From Bacteriovoracaceae bacterium UBA6261 (GTDB lineage: Bacteria; Bdellovibrionota; Bacteriovoracia; Bacteriovoracales; Bacteriovoracaceae), in contig DJVH01000104.1 in NCBI GenBank assembly GCA_002440825.1, forward strand, positions 3,678-67,677: a stretch of DNA of 64,000 nt, read 5' to 3'. The stretch's first letter is position 1. Every line of letters starts with the position of its first letter. This document shows, in pieces, positions 1 through 8,926 of the stretch. Under the pieces are notes generated by a model. That model was not told where the DNA came from and did not search any database. It saw nothing but the letters and a program-made list of their open reading frames with translations. The position numbers were made by a program, and so were the translations under genes.

Positions 1-872
1 ACGATGCGTTCGCCGTTTTGAATAGGGACGATCGACACACGGATATCGATATCTTTCCCGGCCATTTTAATTTTAATACGGCCGTCTTGTGGAAGACGTT
101 TTTCAGCGATGTCCATCGACTTCGTCATAACTTTCAGACGCGAAGTTACTGCGGCCTGAGTCTTGATCGGCTGGCGCAGAATTTCACGCATGACCCGGTT
201 CACGCGAAAACGATAAACAACTTCTTTTTCATAAGGTTCGATGTGAATATCTGAGGCGCGTTCTTTGATCGCGCGGAAAATGATCGAGTTCACAAAGCGG
301 ATAACCGGCGCTTCATCAGCACCAGCTTCAAGAATATCAATCGGCCCTTCCAGATCCAGGTTTTCATCGAATTCACCTTCGATGGAGTCAACCACGTTTT
401 TGTTGGCGCGCTCGTAAATGCGGTTGATGGCATCCTGGACTTTAAGAGGAGAGGCCACAACAAGCTTCACTTCTTTCTTGAAAATTTCCTGAATGTCATT
501 GATCGCATCAAAGTTGAAAGGATCGGTACAGACAAGAGTCACAGTGTAATCTGTTTCAAGAATAGGAAGAATCTCATGCTGTTTAGCATAGTTGATATTG
601 ATATTCAGAGTAAGGTTTGGATCAATCTCATCAATTTTGAGTTCATTAATGTAAGGGATATCTACCTGATGGCAGATCACTTTGATGATATCGTGAGGAT
701 GGATGTAATTCTTCTTGAGAAGAATTTCTCCAAGAAGCATTCCAGATTCCTGCTGAATCTCGAGCGCTTCTTCGAGCTGGTCATCCGTCAGGCTCGTATG
801 TTTTAAAAGCAGCTGGCCGATTCTTTCTTTCTGGCCTTCCACTTTTTCAAGCATGTGATCCGATATTTTCAC
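1..872 (-). CDS. gspE: Type II secretion ATPase GspE, N-terminal part (cut by window edge)
   Basis: Cytoplasmic ATPase that powers the type II secretion pseudopilus. About 290 residues are visible. The N-terminal region is a GspE/MshE-type domain that docks on the inner-membrane platform. Further in, the frame reads ASDIHIEP, then a stretch ending near SIVPIQNGERIV, a hallmark of secretion ATPases. The Walker A motif would lie just beyond the window edge and is not seen. I chose a GTG start at 872, because a GGAG ribosome binding site (879-882) lies six bases upstream; an ATG at 854 is the alternative. It is the third gene of a gspC-gspD-gspE operon, 19 nt after gspD. Identity is secure; only the exact start is uncertain. 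Confidence 0.93.
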   Translation of the reverse strand, partial: MKISDHMLEKVEGQKERIGQLLLKHTSLTDDQLEEALEIQQESGMLLGEILLKKNYIHPHDIIKVICHQVDIPYINELKIDEIDPNLTLNININYAKQHEILPILETDYTVTLVCTDPFNFDAINDIQEIFKKEVKLVVASPLKVQDAINRIYERANKNVVDSIEGEFDENLDLEGPIDILEAGADEAPVIRFVNSIIFRAIKERASDIHIEPYEKEVVYRFRVNRVMREILRQPIKTQAAVTSRLKVMTKSMDIAEKRLPQDGRIKIKMAGKDIDIRVSIVPIQNGERI

Positions 873-891
873 TAAAGACTCCGTTCTTTAA

Positions 892-3426
892 TTAAATTTT
901 ATTCGCTGGCTCAACAGCTTTATCGTCCTTCTTCTGCAGAATGGCCTGGTAATCAGGAGTATCTTCAGCTTTAGGTTCAACGCTCGCGCCATCATTGTTC
1001 AGCTCAGGCAATGGATCGTTGTTTCTTTCATTGTATTTGGCCGTTTCTGAAGTATCGTACAACGGTCCTTCACCTTGTTTTTTAGCTTTGTCGTAAAGTC
1101 CCTTTGCCGTTGTTGCAAAAGCGTCGTCGTCGCCGATCGTGTTCTTTAAGTGTGCTTGTCTTCTGTTGAGAAGATCTTTCACATTTTCAGAATTTGCTTT
1201 TTCATAAGAGGCCAGAATTTTTGGCGTCATGAAGAAAAGAAGATTCACTTTTTCTACTTCTTTCTTTGTGTTCTTGAACAACCAGCCGAGAACCGGAATG
1301 TCACCGAGAAGAGGGACTTTATTTACTGTATTCGTTTCTTTGTCTCTCATCAAGCCACCCATCGCAATAGTGTCTTTATCGCGGACGACAACTGTTGTGT
1401 TGAGTGATCGGATAACTGTCCCGACACCGTTATTCTGAGCACCTGCAGGAAGAGCACGAGAAGAGAAGTCTTCTATCTTCTGATCGATTTTGAGTTTAAT
1501 AAATCTTGTTGCTTTATTGATTTGCGGAGTGATCTTCAAAGTCAACGCAACTTTTTGCTGCTTAACGGATGTCTGAGTCGTTCCGTTAGAAGCGTTGGTA
1601 GTTTCCAAGATAGGAACCTGTTCACCGTTTTCAAACGCACCTTCCACATTGTCCAATGTCAGGATTTGGGGAGTCGCAAGAACGTTTGTCGTGTTGTGAG
1701 TAGCGATGGCGGTAATCAAACCGTTCACCGACGAAACTGAAATCGATTTTCCGTCCGGAGTTGTCAGCGTTTTTGTTCCACCGATACCGCCGCCGACAAA
1801 AAGGCCGGAGAGGTTTGTGATATTATTTTGCATCAATGAGATGAGGTCTGTCGTATTTCCGTATCCAGCTTTCTGAGCTCCGCCAGATCCGTAAGCACCA
1901 ATTAAACTGATCCCAAAACTGTGACCTTTGCTCACCTGAGTTTCCATCATCAGACCTTCAACGTAAACCTGGTCGCGCGGAATATCCAGCTTGGAAATAA
2001 CAGTTTTAACAGTATCGTAATCTGTTGGAGAAGCTGTCACAACAAGAGCGTTATTATCTTTATCTGCTGTGATTTTTACATCACTGTTAAAAAGATTTTC
2101 GGTTGTCGCCTGACCACCTGCTGTTGGAGCTGTAAATCGGGTCAATCCGCCAAGAGCACCGCCACGAGGAGCATTTGAAACCAGAGAAGACATTGTTTTT
2201 GCCAAAGCTTCAGCGTCACCATAATTCAAATAATAAACGTGAATCTGACCTGAACCTGCAGCGACAACTTTTACATCCAGTTTTGAAATGAGATCGCGCA
2301 ATTCGCGTGCCCCATCGGAGTTGGCCATAGCAATGATTGAATTCGTTCTTGGCTCAGCGATAATGCGGGAAATATTCACCTGAGAAGTCTGGCCGGTCGC
2401 TGACGATGTTTTGAATTTAGCATCGTTGGCATTGCCTTTAAGAATTTTATCGAGAAGAGTCGCAATTTCTTGAGCAGAAGAATTTTTCACTTTGATAATT
2501 TGCAGTGATTCCTCGTGCCCCGGAATATCGATGAATTTAATCAGCTTCATCAAACGGTTGATGTGCGTTCCGGTTTCCTGGACGATAACAGTGTTGGTTT
2601 GTTTGATTTCAATGATACGACCGTATCGCGACATGAAAGGACGGAAAGAGTTGGCCACTTCTCTCGAATTAACATATTTGAGAGGGATAATCTGCATGAC
2701 ATAGTTTTCAGTATTCGGAGTGTAGGTTCCGGTATACATCGTCGTCGGGCTATAACGAATATCGCGGTTATTGACGATGGTGTAGTAAGCACCAGTCTTC
2801 ACCAGCGAGTAGCCATTAATCGAAAGCGCCTGCAGGTAAGCCTTCCAGGCATCGCCGATCGTAATCGGAGTAGGCGACGAAATGGAAATTTTTCCTTTAA
2901 TATCTTTATCGAGAATCAGGTTCAGACCAGTGAGCTTCTGCATGTGTTTCGTTAAATCCAGAATAGAAACATTCGGGAAATCAAAACTCGTTACAACTTC
3001 CGGACCAAAGGCCGTTTCAGGATTCAGGTTGACGTATTTTTTATCGGCCTTGCTCGGTTTGATTCCGCCGGAACTTTTTCTTCCGAAAGTATCTGTCCCG
3101 CGCGATCCACCGCCTTCACCTTCATCAACAGAACCGTCCTCGCTTCCGGCATCCGCCATTTCATCTCCACCGCCTTCATCATCGCCGACAAAGTTGGTTG
3201 TATCGTTTCTTTGAAGAAGCGATGACGCCGATTTGCCTGTATCCGGAACAGCGATTTCATCTGCCTGGGCCGCAGGTGGCAAAATTGCTTTTTTCGGAAC
3301 TGAGGTTTTCCCGAATTTTGTTTTGCTTTTGTACTTGTCGAACTGAGCATGAACTTCAGGCGAAAGGCCCGCTGTTATCAACAAAGTCGAAGTCAGGAGA
3401 GGAGAAAGCCATGCATTTTTTTTCAT
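892..3426 (-). CDS. gspD: Type II secretion system secretin GspD
   Basis: Outer-membrane secretin that forms the gated exit channel of the type II secretion system. The 844 residues start with a signal peptide ending near EVHAQ. A low-complexity stretch rich in Asp, Glu and Gly (about residues 78-120) precedes the N0 domain; this is an unusual addition. N0-N3 ring-building domains follow (about 140-480), with the repeated (I/V)IPL(K)Y and (D)(T/N)(N)(S/A)(I/L) patterns typical of secretin N domains. The C-terminal secretin domain (about 490-740) ends with the family signature VPLLGDIPVLGWLFK. The charged C-terminal tail of about 100 residues may bind a pilotin, which is inference. It lies between gspC (22 nt upstream) and gspE. 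Length exceeds the usual 650-700 residues because of the two extra regions. Confidence 0.96.
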   Translation of the reverse strand: MKKNAWLSPLLTSTLLITAGLSPEVHAQFDKYKSKTKFGKTSVPKKAILPPAAQADEIAVPDTGKSASSLLQRNDTTNFVGDDEGGGDEMADAGSEDGSVDEGEGGGSRGTDTFGRKSSGGIKPSKADKKYVNLNPETAFGPEVVTSFDFPNVSILDLTKHMQKLTGLNLILDKDIKGKISISSPTPITIGDAWKAYLQALSINGYSLVKTGAYYTIVNNRDIRYSPTTMYTGTYTPNTENYVMQIIPLKYVNSREVANSFRPFMSRYGRIIEIKQTNTVIVQETGTHINRLMKLIKFIDIPGHEESLQIIKVKNSSAQEIATLLDKILKGNANDAKFKTSSATGQTSQVNISRIIAEPRTNSIIAMANSDGARELRDLISKLDVKVVAAGSGQIHVYYLNYGDAEALAKTMSSLVSNAPRGGALGGLTRFTAPTAGGQATTENLFNSDVKITADKDNNALVVTASPTDYDTVKTVISKLDIPRDQVYVEGLMMETQVSKGHSFGISLIGAYGSGGAQKAGYGNTTDLISLMQNNITNLSGLFVGGGIGGTKTLTTPDGKSISVSSVNGLITAIATHNTTNVLATPQILTLDNVEGAFENGEQVPILETTNASNGTTQTSVKQQKVALTLKITPQINKATRFIKLKIDQKIEDFSSRALPAGAQNNGVGTVIRSLNTTVVVRDKDTIAMGGLMRDKETNTVNKVPLLGDIPVLGWLFKNTKKEVEKVNLLFFMTPKILASYEKANSENVKDLLNRRQAHLKNTIGDDDAFATTAKGLYDKAKKQGEGPLYDTSETAKYNERNNDPLPELNNDGASVEPKAEDTPDYQAILQKKDDKAVEPANKI

Positions 3427-3448
3427 TGAGATTTTCCCGATTTAAAAT

Positions 3449-4954
3449 CTATTCAAAACCATATTCTAAATTTTCTGTCATTCCGTTTCTCTTCAGACCG
3501 ATCTGGAATTGATCAATTTCTTTGATTCTTCCAAGAAGTCCCATCAACTCATTCAGATTTTCTATCTTTTTGCCGTTGATGTTGCAGATAATGTCGTTTT
3601 CCTGAATGTTGAGTTGAGAATAAATACTTCCCGGTACAACTTCAGTCATTTTAAAACACAGCGAACCATCCGGATTGGTAATCTGAATCGCTTTTGCCTG
3701 TGTCAGCACTTCGCTCATATTGCTCATTAAAGAATCGCGATAAGTGCGCTTGATCTTGAAGTTGTTGCCAACATTTTTAATATTAGGATTCAAACTTTTA
3801 AAGAGAGATTTTCCTGCTTTGGGAGAAAGTATGCGAAGAGGAGGCATCGGAGCTTCCATATCATTTTCTGATACTGCGTATTCGCAATCGCCGGTCTGAA
3901 GATTTTTAAGAATGAGTTTCATGCGGTTAATTTTTGAAATTTCAACCATGTCATCAACTTTTTCTCCCTCTCGCACGTTCATGAGTTCGGAGCTACCGCG
4001 AACCTGAACAGACGCCACAGACTTTACTGAATCCTGGAGAACGATTGTGTCGAGAAGTTTAATCTGCATATTGGTCGGTTTTTCAGCATCGAGGCACACG
4101 ATACTTTCAATATCGACTGACTTTGTATTGCCCCCAACCTTGTCTGATTCTTTGACGTTGAAAAGGTTTTTGGAAGCAATATTGTTGATGTCCTGGACGG
4201 CCGTATCTGCTCTTTCCAGCGGGATCTGAGGACCGCGAACAGTTTTGACCACAGGGGGTGTTTTACTGAAGAACAGAGCGATGTTTTTTCCGGCCATATA
4301 GGTGAGTGTGATCACAAGAAGAATGAGAAAAGCAGAGTGAATTTTCCCGCGTTGATAGGGAGAAAAAAGACGTAGAACAAAATCGTTCCATGAAAATTTT
4401 CCGGATAAATTATCGATGGACTTTAAATTATCAAGTGCGCCTTTTCGGGAAAAAGCATTTCTGATTTTAGTCGCAGTGGCCCCGCTGTCAAATTTAGGAA
4501 ATTTAAATTTAAATTTACTGACAGTTTCAGGACGTCCCGGCATCTCCATTGGTTGGAATTCAAAATCGGATTGGTCTTCTTCTGATTCTTCAGAGTGAAG
4601 ATCCGGATTGGCCAGCCTTTCTGCTTCGGCTTCCTGAAGTTGTTTGCGGTATTGATTGATATTTAATCCGCCCAGAGTTTTTTCTGCGAATTCCTCAGGA
4701 GTTTCTTCTGAGTCAAATTCAGAGCGAGCGGCAGGGGATTCAAGATGGGATTCATCATGAGATTGCTCATCAAAAGATTCATCAACAGACTCATCAGATT
4801 CATGATTGTCTTCATCCGTGTAGGCTGATTCATCAAATTGAACACGATGATTCCCGGTGCTGTCATGAGAGGAAGGCTCGGCGTTTTCATGATCTTCTGT
4901 TTTTTGTTTTTTAAAACGATCAAGAAAGCTGAAATTAAATTTAAATTTTTTCAT
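3449..4954 (-). CDS. gspC: GspC-like type II secretion inner-membrane protein with long acidic cytoplasmic extension
   Basis: Inner-membrane clamp that links the secretin to the assembly platform. A single transmembrane helix lies at about residues 207-229. The periplasmic part has an HR-like region (about 250-370) and a C-terminal PDZ domain (about 420-500: GSIYSQLNIQENDIICNINGK). The family is normally about 270-300 residues with a very short cytoplasmic tail. Here about 200 residues precede the helix; residues 19-135 are strongly acidic (Asp, Glu, Ser, His) and look disordered, followed by a basic patch near 146-175. Position directly before gspD supports the call. The start at 4954 is the first gene of the operon; no clear promoter was recognised in the 283-bp divergent region to the acyl-CoA dehydrogenase gene. 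Confidence 0.88.
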   Translation of the reverse strand: MKKFKFNFSFLDRFKKQKTEDHENAEPSSHDSTGNHRVQFDESAYTDEDNHESDESVDESFDEQSHDESHLESPAARSEFDSEETPEEFAEKTLGGLNINQYRKQLQEAEAERLANPDLHSEESEEDQSDFEFQPMEMPGRPETVSKFKFKFPKFDSGATATKIRNAFSRKGALDNLKSIDNLSGKFSWNDFVLRLFSPYQRGKIHSAFLILLVITLTYMAGKNIALFFSKTPPVVKTVRGPQIPLERADTAVQDINNIASKNLFNVKESDKVGGNTKSVDIESIVCLDAEKPTNMQIKLLDTIVLQDSVKSVASVQVRGSSELMNVREGEKVDDMVEISKINRMKLILKNLQTGDCEYAVSENDMEAPMPPLRILSPKAGKSLFKSLNPNIKNVGNNFKIKRTYRDSLMSNMSEVLTQAKAIQITNPDGSLCFKMTEVVPGSIYSQLNIQENDIICNINGKKIENLNELMGLLGRIKEIDQFQIGLKRNGMTENLEYGFE

Positions 4955-5237
4955 TGTTTTAACTTCATGTTAATTTTTTGAACTTTTCCAAATCCGGGCA
5001 AAATTCAAAGTCACCTTCCATGGTGCAACTGTTTTACTCTTATTCTATCTTATTACTATTGTAGGAAGTTAGCTGATGCTAAGCAAGCAAATTACTTAGA
5101 AGGGAATAATGGAGCAAATAATGCCTGAGTGATTGAGGTGGTTATTTATCTTTACCTTTTCTTTTACTTAAGATTGAGTATCCTATTAGTGTCTCAAAAA
5201 CTTTTTAACTTCTTTTTACAATTTAAGGTGATCAAAA

Positions 5238-7007
5238 ATGGCAAGTAATGATTCAGGCGCTTTTCAATCAGTAGTAGGCGGGCTTTTCTTCGGCGAAATC
5301 AACGAAAATCTGGTTTTTCCTTTTCCGCATTTCTCGGATGCTCAGGTTGAAATGGCAAAAGAAATGACATCTGCAGTGGATGCATTTGCAAAAGATAATA
5401 TTAACGGCGAAAAATTCGACACAGAAGGAGTCATTCCTCATGAAGTCGTTGAAGGATTGGGAGCACTAGGCGTTTTGGGACTTGCAGTTCCGGAAGAATT
5501 CGGCGGGCTGGGTTTGGATTACACTCTTTATTGCCGAGTGTTTGCTCAAGTGGCCTCTTACGATGCTTCAGTTGCGACTTTAACCGGAGCGCATCAGTCG
5601 ATTGGTTATCGTGCTCTCTTAAATGAAGGGTCTCCGGAACAAAAAGCAAAATGGCTGCCTAAACTGGCCACAGGTGAAGTGATTGCCGCTTTCTGTCTTA
5701 CTGAACCAGGTTCTGGTTCTGATGCTTATTCCATTAAAACAAAAGCAACAGACAATAAGGATGGAACTTATACCATCAGCGGACAAAAACTTTGGATTAC
5801 CAATGGCGGTCTGGCTGGTTTCTATTCTGTTTTCTGTAAAACAGATCATGAAGTTGATGGAAAAACAGTCGAAAAAATTTCCTGCTTTATTGTAGAAAAA
5901 GAACGCGCAGGGATTTCTTTTGGTGAAAAAGAAAACAAAATGGGGATCCGTGGCTCAGAAACGAGAGCGGTTTACTTCGATAAAGTTGTTGTTCCAAAAG
6001 AAAATATCATCGGTGAATTGGGCAAGGGCTTTAAAATTGCCATGAACGTTCTGAATTCAGGACGCCTTTCATTGGGCGCAGGCTGTGTGGCGGGAATGAA
6101 AACTGTTCTTGGCCTTGCGACTGAACACGCGACTAACAGAAAACAATTCGATCGTCCTATTGCAGAGTTTGGTTTGATCCAGCAAAAACTGGCGAAAATG
6201 GCCGAGATGACTTACGCCGTAGAAAGTGTCGTCTATCTTTCAACTGGAAACATGACAAAGGGAATGACTGATTACTATATGGAAACTGCTGTCTGTAAAG
6301 TTTTCGGTTCAGAGTGCCTGTGGCAGACAGTTGATATGGGAATGCAGATTGCGGCCGGTAACGGTTATATGAAAGAATATCCTTATGAAAGAATTATGCG
6401 TGATTCGCGCATTCAATTGATCTTTGAAGGAACAAACGAAATTCTTCGCTGTCTTCTTGCTCTTTCCGGTGTAAGAGGCCCTTCTGAAGACATGAAACAA
6501 CTGGGAAAAATTGCTGACGTCGGAACGGCCCTTCACGATCCGATTAAATCTCTGGGAGTCTTTACAAAGTTCGCACGTAAACGCTTATCAAACATGATGG
6601 GATCGAAACAACTTTCTAAGGCTCATCCTGAATTGAAAGAACAGGCCGAAAAATTTTCTTCATGTCTTGGCAAATTCGCTATTTGTGTTGAAGACTCTCT
6701 GATGAAATACGGCAAAACAATTATCGACAATGAGTTGCCTCAAGGGCGTCTGGCAGATATGTGTATTGATCTCTATGTCATGCTGGCGGTTATTTCACGC
6801 ACGACTGCTATCTTGAACAGTTCAAAAGCCACTCAAGACCAGAAAGATTATGTTCTTCGAATGACAAAGCAAATCTGTAAAGACTCTCGTAGAAGATTTA
6901 CAAGAAACGCAAAAAGCATGTCGAAAAACAGTGATAAGACTGTCATCAAAATTTCTGAATCCGTAGTGAAGTACGGAGGATACGGTCTTGATATCATCGA
7001 TTTCTAA
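5238..7007 (+). CDS. Acyl-CoA dehydrogenase, long (VLCAD/ACAD9-like) form
   Basis: FAD-dependent enzyme for the first step of fatty acid beta-oxidation. At 589 residues it is longer than the common 380-residue type and resembles very-long-chain acyl-CoA dehydrogenases, with an extra C-terminal helical domain (about 430-589). Visible motifs are the FAD-contact segment AFCLTEPGSGSDA, the LWITNGG strand, and IFEGTNEILR, whose glutamate is in the position of the catalytic base of the VLCAD group. A ribosome binding site (AAGGTGATC) precedes the ATG. It overlaps the next gene by 20 nt. The C-terminal domain suggests a membrane-associated enzyme, by analogy with VLCAD. Substrate length cannot be told from sequence. 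Confidence 0.93.
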   Translation: MASNDSGAFQSVVGGLFFGEINENLVFPFPHFSDAQVEMAKEMTSAVDAFAKDNINGEKFDTEGVIPHEVVEGLGALGVLGLAVPEEFGGLGLDYTLYCRVFAQVASYDASVATLTGAHQSIGYRALLNEGSPEQKAKWLPKLATGEVIAAFCLTEPGSGSDAYSIKTKATDNKDGTYTISGQKLWITNGGLAGFYSVFCKTDHEVDGKTVEKISCFIVEKERAGISFGEKENKMGIRGSETRAVYFDKVVVPKENIIGELGKGFKIAMNVLNSGRLSLGAGCVAGMKTVLGLATEHATNRKQFDRPIAEFGLIQQKLAKMAEMTYAVESVVYLSTGNMTKGMTDYYMETAVCKVFGSECLWQTVDMGMQIAAGNGYMKEYPYERIMRDSRIQLIFEGTNEILRCLLALSGVRGPSEDMKQLGKIADVGTALHDPIKSLGVFTKFARKRLSNMMGSKQLSKAHPELKEQAEKFSSCLGKFAICVEDSLMKYGKTIIDNELPQGRLADMCIDLYVMLAVISRTTAILNSSKATQDQKDYVLRMTKQICKDSRRRFTRNAKSMSKNSDKTVIKISESVVKYGGYGLDIIDF

Positions 7008-8766
7008 GACAACCCAAAAAATTTCCACTTATGTGTCGCTGGCAAGTTTACTTGCCAGCTGTTCACATCAAAAAGTCCAGGAGAAAATGGCAGAGCGGCC
7101 TGTGGTTGCGGCCCCTCCCAAATATCTCCTGGGTCCGGAAACTCCCGGCAAAATTTTTGTCGATAAAACGGAAGAGTATGGTTTAAAAAATGTTCAGGCC
7201 GTTCATCTTTATGCTGTCGATGTCAACCGCGACGGCCATCCGGATTTAATTGCGCTTGAGGATTTTTATTCTTCACCAAAGTTCTACCTGTTTAATCCCG
7301 CTTTAAAAAAATTTGAACTTGCGTCGAATCCTTTTGATTCAATTGTGCGCGGATCCTATTTAAATTTTGTCGATATCGATCACGATGGGTTTTACGATGT
7401 GATCGTTGGTAGTCTGAATCAAAAGACTGAAATGACCCAGTATCCGGCGCGGCTTTATAAAGGCGAAATGCGCGAAGGGCATCTTCATTACAAGGAGCAG
7501 CCGCCGCTTCCGACAACTTTGCTTCCAACAGCTACAATTTCTGTTTTAGATTTTAATCTCGATGGCCAGCTGGATTTGTTTCTTGCCAATTGGTTCAGCT
7601 ATAAAGATTTAACTCCAAGGCCGGTGCCTGATCTGCTTCTTCTGGGCAAAGGGCATTTTAATTTTGAAGATGCTTCTTCAGGTCTTCGCGGTGAGTACGA
7701 CTACAATAAGACGGACAAAGTTTATTCCAATGCCACTCCGACCTTCGGGGCTAGTACCTGTGATGTGGATAAGAATGGTTTTCCAGATATCCTCACCAGC
7801 ACTTCCAACGGGTATTATTCAAAATTGTGGTTGAACATTGATGGAAGAAATTTCGTCAATTACGCCAATGAATCTGGTTATGCGGCCGATGAAGAAGGCA
7901 GCGAGCAGACAAAGGGCGGCGGAAATTCTTTTTATTCTCTCTGCGGTGATTACAACAATGACACTTTAATCGATGTGGCCATTGGAAATCTTTCCAGAGA
8001 CAGTGATCCAGAGTCCCGCGACCGCTCTGCTATTCTTTCCGGCTCGACAAAATCTTTTCCGCCCAAGTTTATCCGCTCTGAAATTTATCACTTGAATCAA
8101 GTGGAAAAAACAAGATGGAGCGAAGGAGACCGTCGCGGAGTTTGGATTGATTACAATCTTGATGGTCTTACTGATCTGCTGGTGGATAATTCCGGATTTC
8201 CTCCGGATTCAAGACTCGTTTTTTATGAACAACAAAAAGATCATGAATACGTCGACAGATCCAAAGAGCTGGGAATCAATCTTGTCAATCCATCAGGGAC
8301 TGTCACGCTCGATTTAAATGGCGATGGTGTGATGGATTTCATCACAGGTCAAAGCAAAATCAGAGCAGGTGATGTCGATAACCGGATTTATGTTTTTGAA
8401 AATCAAACCAAACGCGAAGGTAGAGGTTCCGTTCGTTTTCATTTGCGGGGAAAAAATGCCAATACACACGGTCTTTCATCCTCTGTGACTTTTACAACGA
8501 ACAAGACAACGCGTTTCTTTAATGTGGAATACAACAGCGGTTCACTCCCTTCTCAAAACGAAGAAGGTTCCTATTTTGCTTTTGACAAGGAAACTCCCAA
8601 ATCTGTTTCTGTCCGCTGGGCCTTTGCTTCGAAAGACCGTCTTGATCGGCTACTTCCCAAAACAGTGAAATACAATCTTGGGAAATTTCAATTGCAGGGC
8701 AAGCACACAGAGTTCAATCTTTGCGAAGACGGACGCATCTTACCACGCACAAAGAGTTGCAACTGA
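6988..8766 (+). CDS. FG-GAP/VCBS-repeat beta-propeller lipoprotein
   Basis: Probable exported lipoprotein of 592 residues. It starts at a TTG codon with a GGAGG ribosome binding site at 6976-6980, inside the end of the acyl-CoA dehydrogenase gene. A lipobox, LLASC, ends the short signal peptide. Seven calcium-binding-loop repeats of the D-x-N/D-x-D/N-G-x-x-D kind are visible: DVNRDGHPD, DIDHDGFYD, DFNLDGQLD, DVDKNGFPD, DYNNDTLID, DYNLDGLTD and DLNGDGVMD. Seven repeats fit a seven-bladed integrin-like propeller. The C-terminal stretch (about 500-560) resembles the ASPIC/UnbV tail often found after VCBS repeats. Function is unknown; such proteins usually bind ligands or other surface proteins. 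The overlap with the upstream gene implies co-transcription. It is followed by an intrinsic terminator. Confidence 0.85.
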   Translation: MISSISKTTQKISTYVSLASLLASCSHQKVQEKMAERPVVAAPPKYLLGPETPGKIFVDKTEEYGLKNVQAVHLYAVDVNRDGHPDLIALEDFYSSPKFYLFNPALKKFELASNPFDSIVRGSYLNFVDIDHDGFYDVIVGSLNQKTEMTQYPARLYKGEMREGHLHYKEQPPLPTTLLPTATISVLDFNLDGQLDLFLANWFSYKDLTPRPVPDLLLLGKGHFNFEDASSGLRGEYDYNKTDKVYSNATPTFGASTCDVDKNGFPDILTSTSNGYYSKLWLNIDGRNFVNYANESGYAADEEGSEQTKGGGNSFYSLCGDYNNDTLIDVAIGNLSRDSDPESRDRSAILSGSTKSFPPKFIRSEIYHLNQVEKTRWSEGDRRGVWIDYNLDGLTDLLVDNSGFPPDSRLVFYEQQKDHEYVDRSKELGINLVNPSGTVTLDLNGDGVMDFITGQSKIRAGDVDNRIYVFENQTKREGRGSVRFHLRGKNANTHGLSSSVTFTTNKTTRFFNVEYNSGSLPSQNEEGSYFAFDKETPKSVSVRWAFASKDRLDRLLPKTVKYNLGKFQLQGKHTEFNLCEDGRILPRTKSCN

Positions 8767-8806
8767 TCCACTCAGTGACAAAACATAACTGAGCGGATTT
8801 TTTTTT
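8767..8806 (+). terminator. Rho-independent terminator after the propeller lipoprotein gene
   Basis: CTCAGT (8771-8776) pairs with ACTGAG (8788-8793), extended by CC/GG at the base, and is followed by a run of nine T. It starts directly after the stop codon of the preceding gene. Confidence 0.75.
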
Positions 8807-8865
8807 GTCACCGAAGAACTCGTTCGGTCTTCAAAGATTTCACTTATTTTATTGCTAAACAAACC

Positions 8866-8881
8866 TGGCCGGTTCCTTGCT
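8866..8881 (+). promoter_or_regulatory. Probable sigma-54 (RpoN) promoter
   Basis: TGGCCGGTTCCTTGCT has GG at 8867-8868 and GC at 8879-8880, exactly 12 bp apart, and a perfect TTGCT at the -12 element. The consensus is TGGCACG-N4-TTGCA/T, so the mismatches are A to C and C to G within the -24 element. The predicted start is near 8892, 35 nt before the ATG of the next gene. Upstream, ACCGAA/TTCGGT (8810-8828) forms an interrupted palindrome that could bind an activator. No RpoN activator gene is visible in the window. Confidence 0.55.
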
Positions 8882-8926
8882 AAAGCTCAGATATTAACAC
8901 TGTTTTAGCTTTACCGGAGGGACAAA

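Noticed and set aside
2515..2955. 146-residue open frame inside gspD
   Set aside because: Opposite-strand shadow of the secretin; no start signal or domain.
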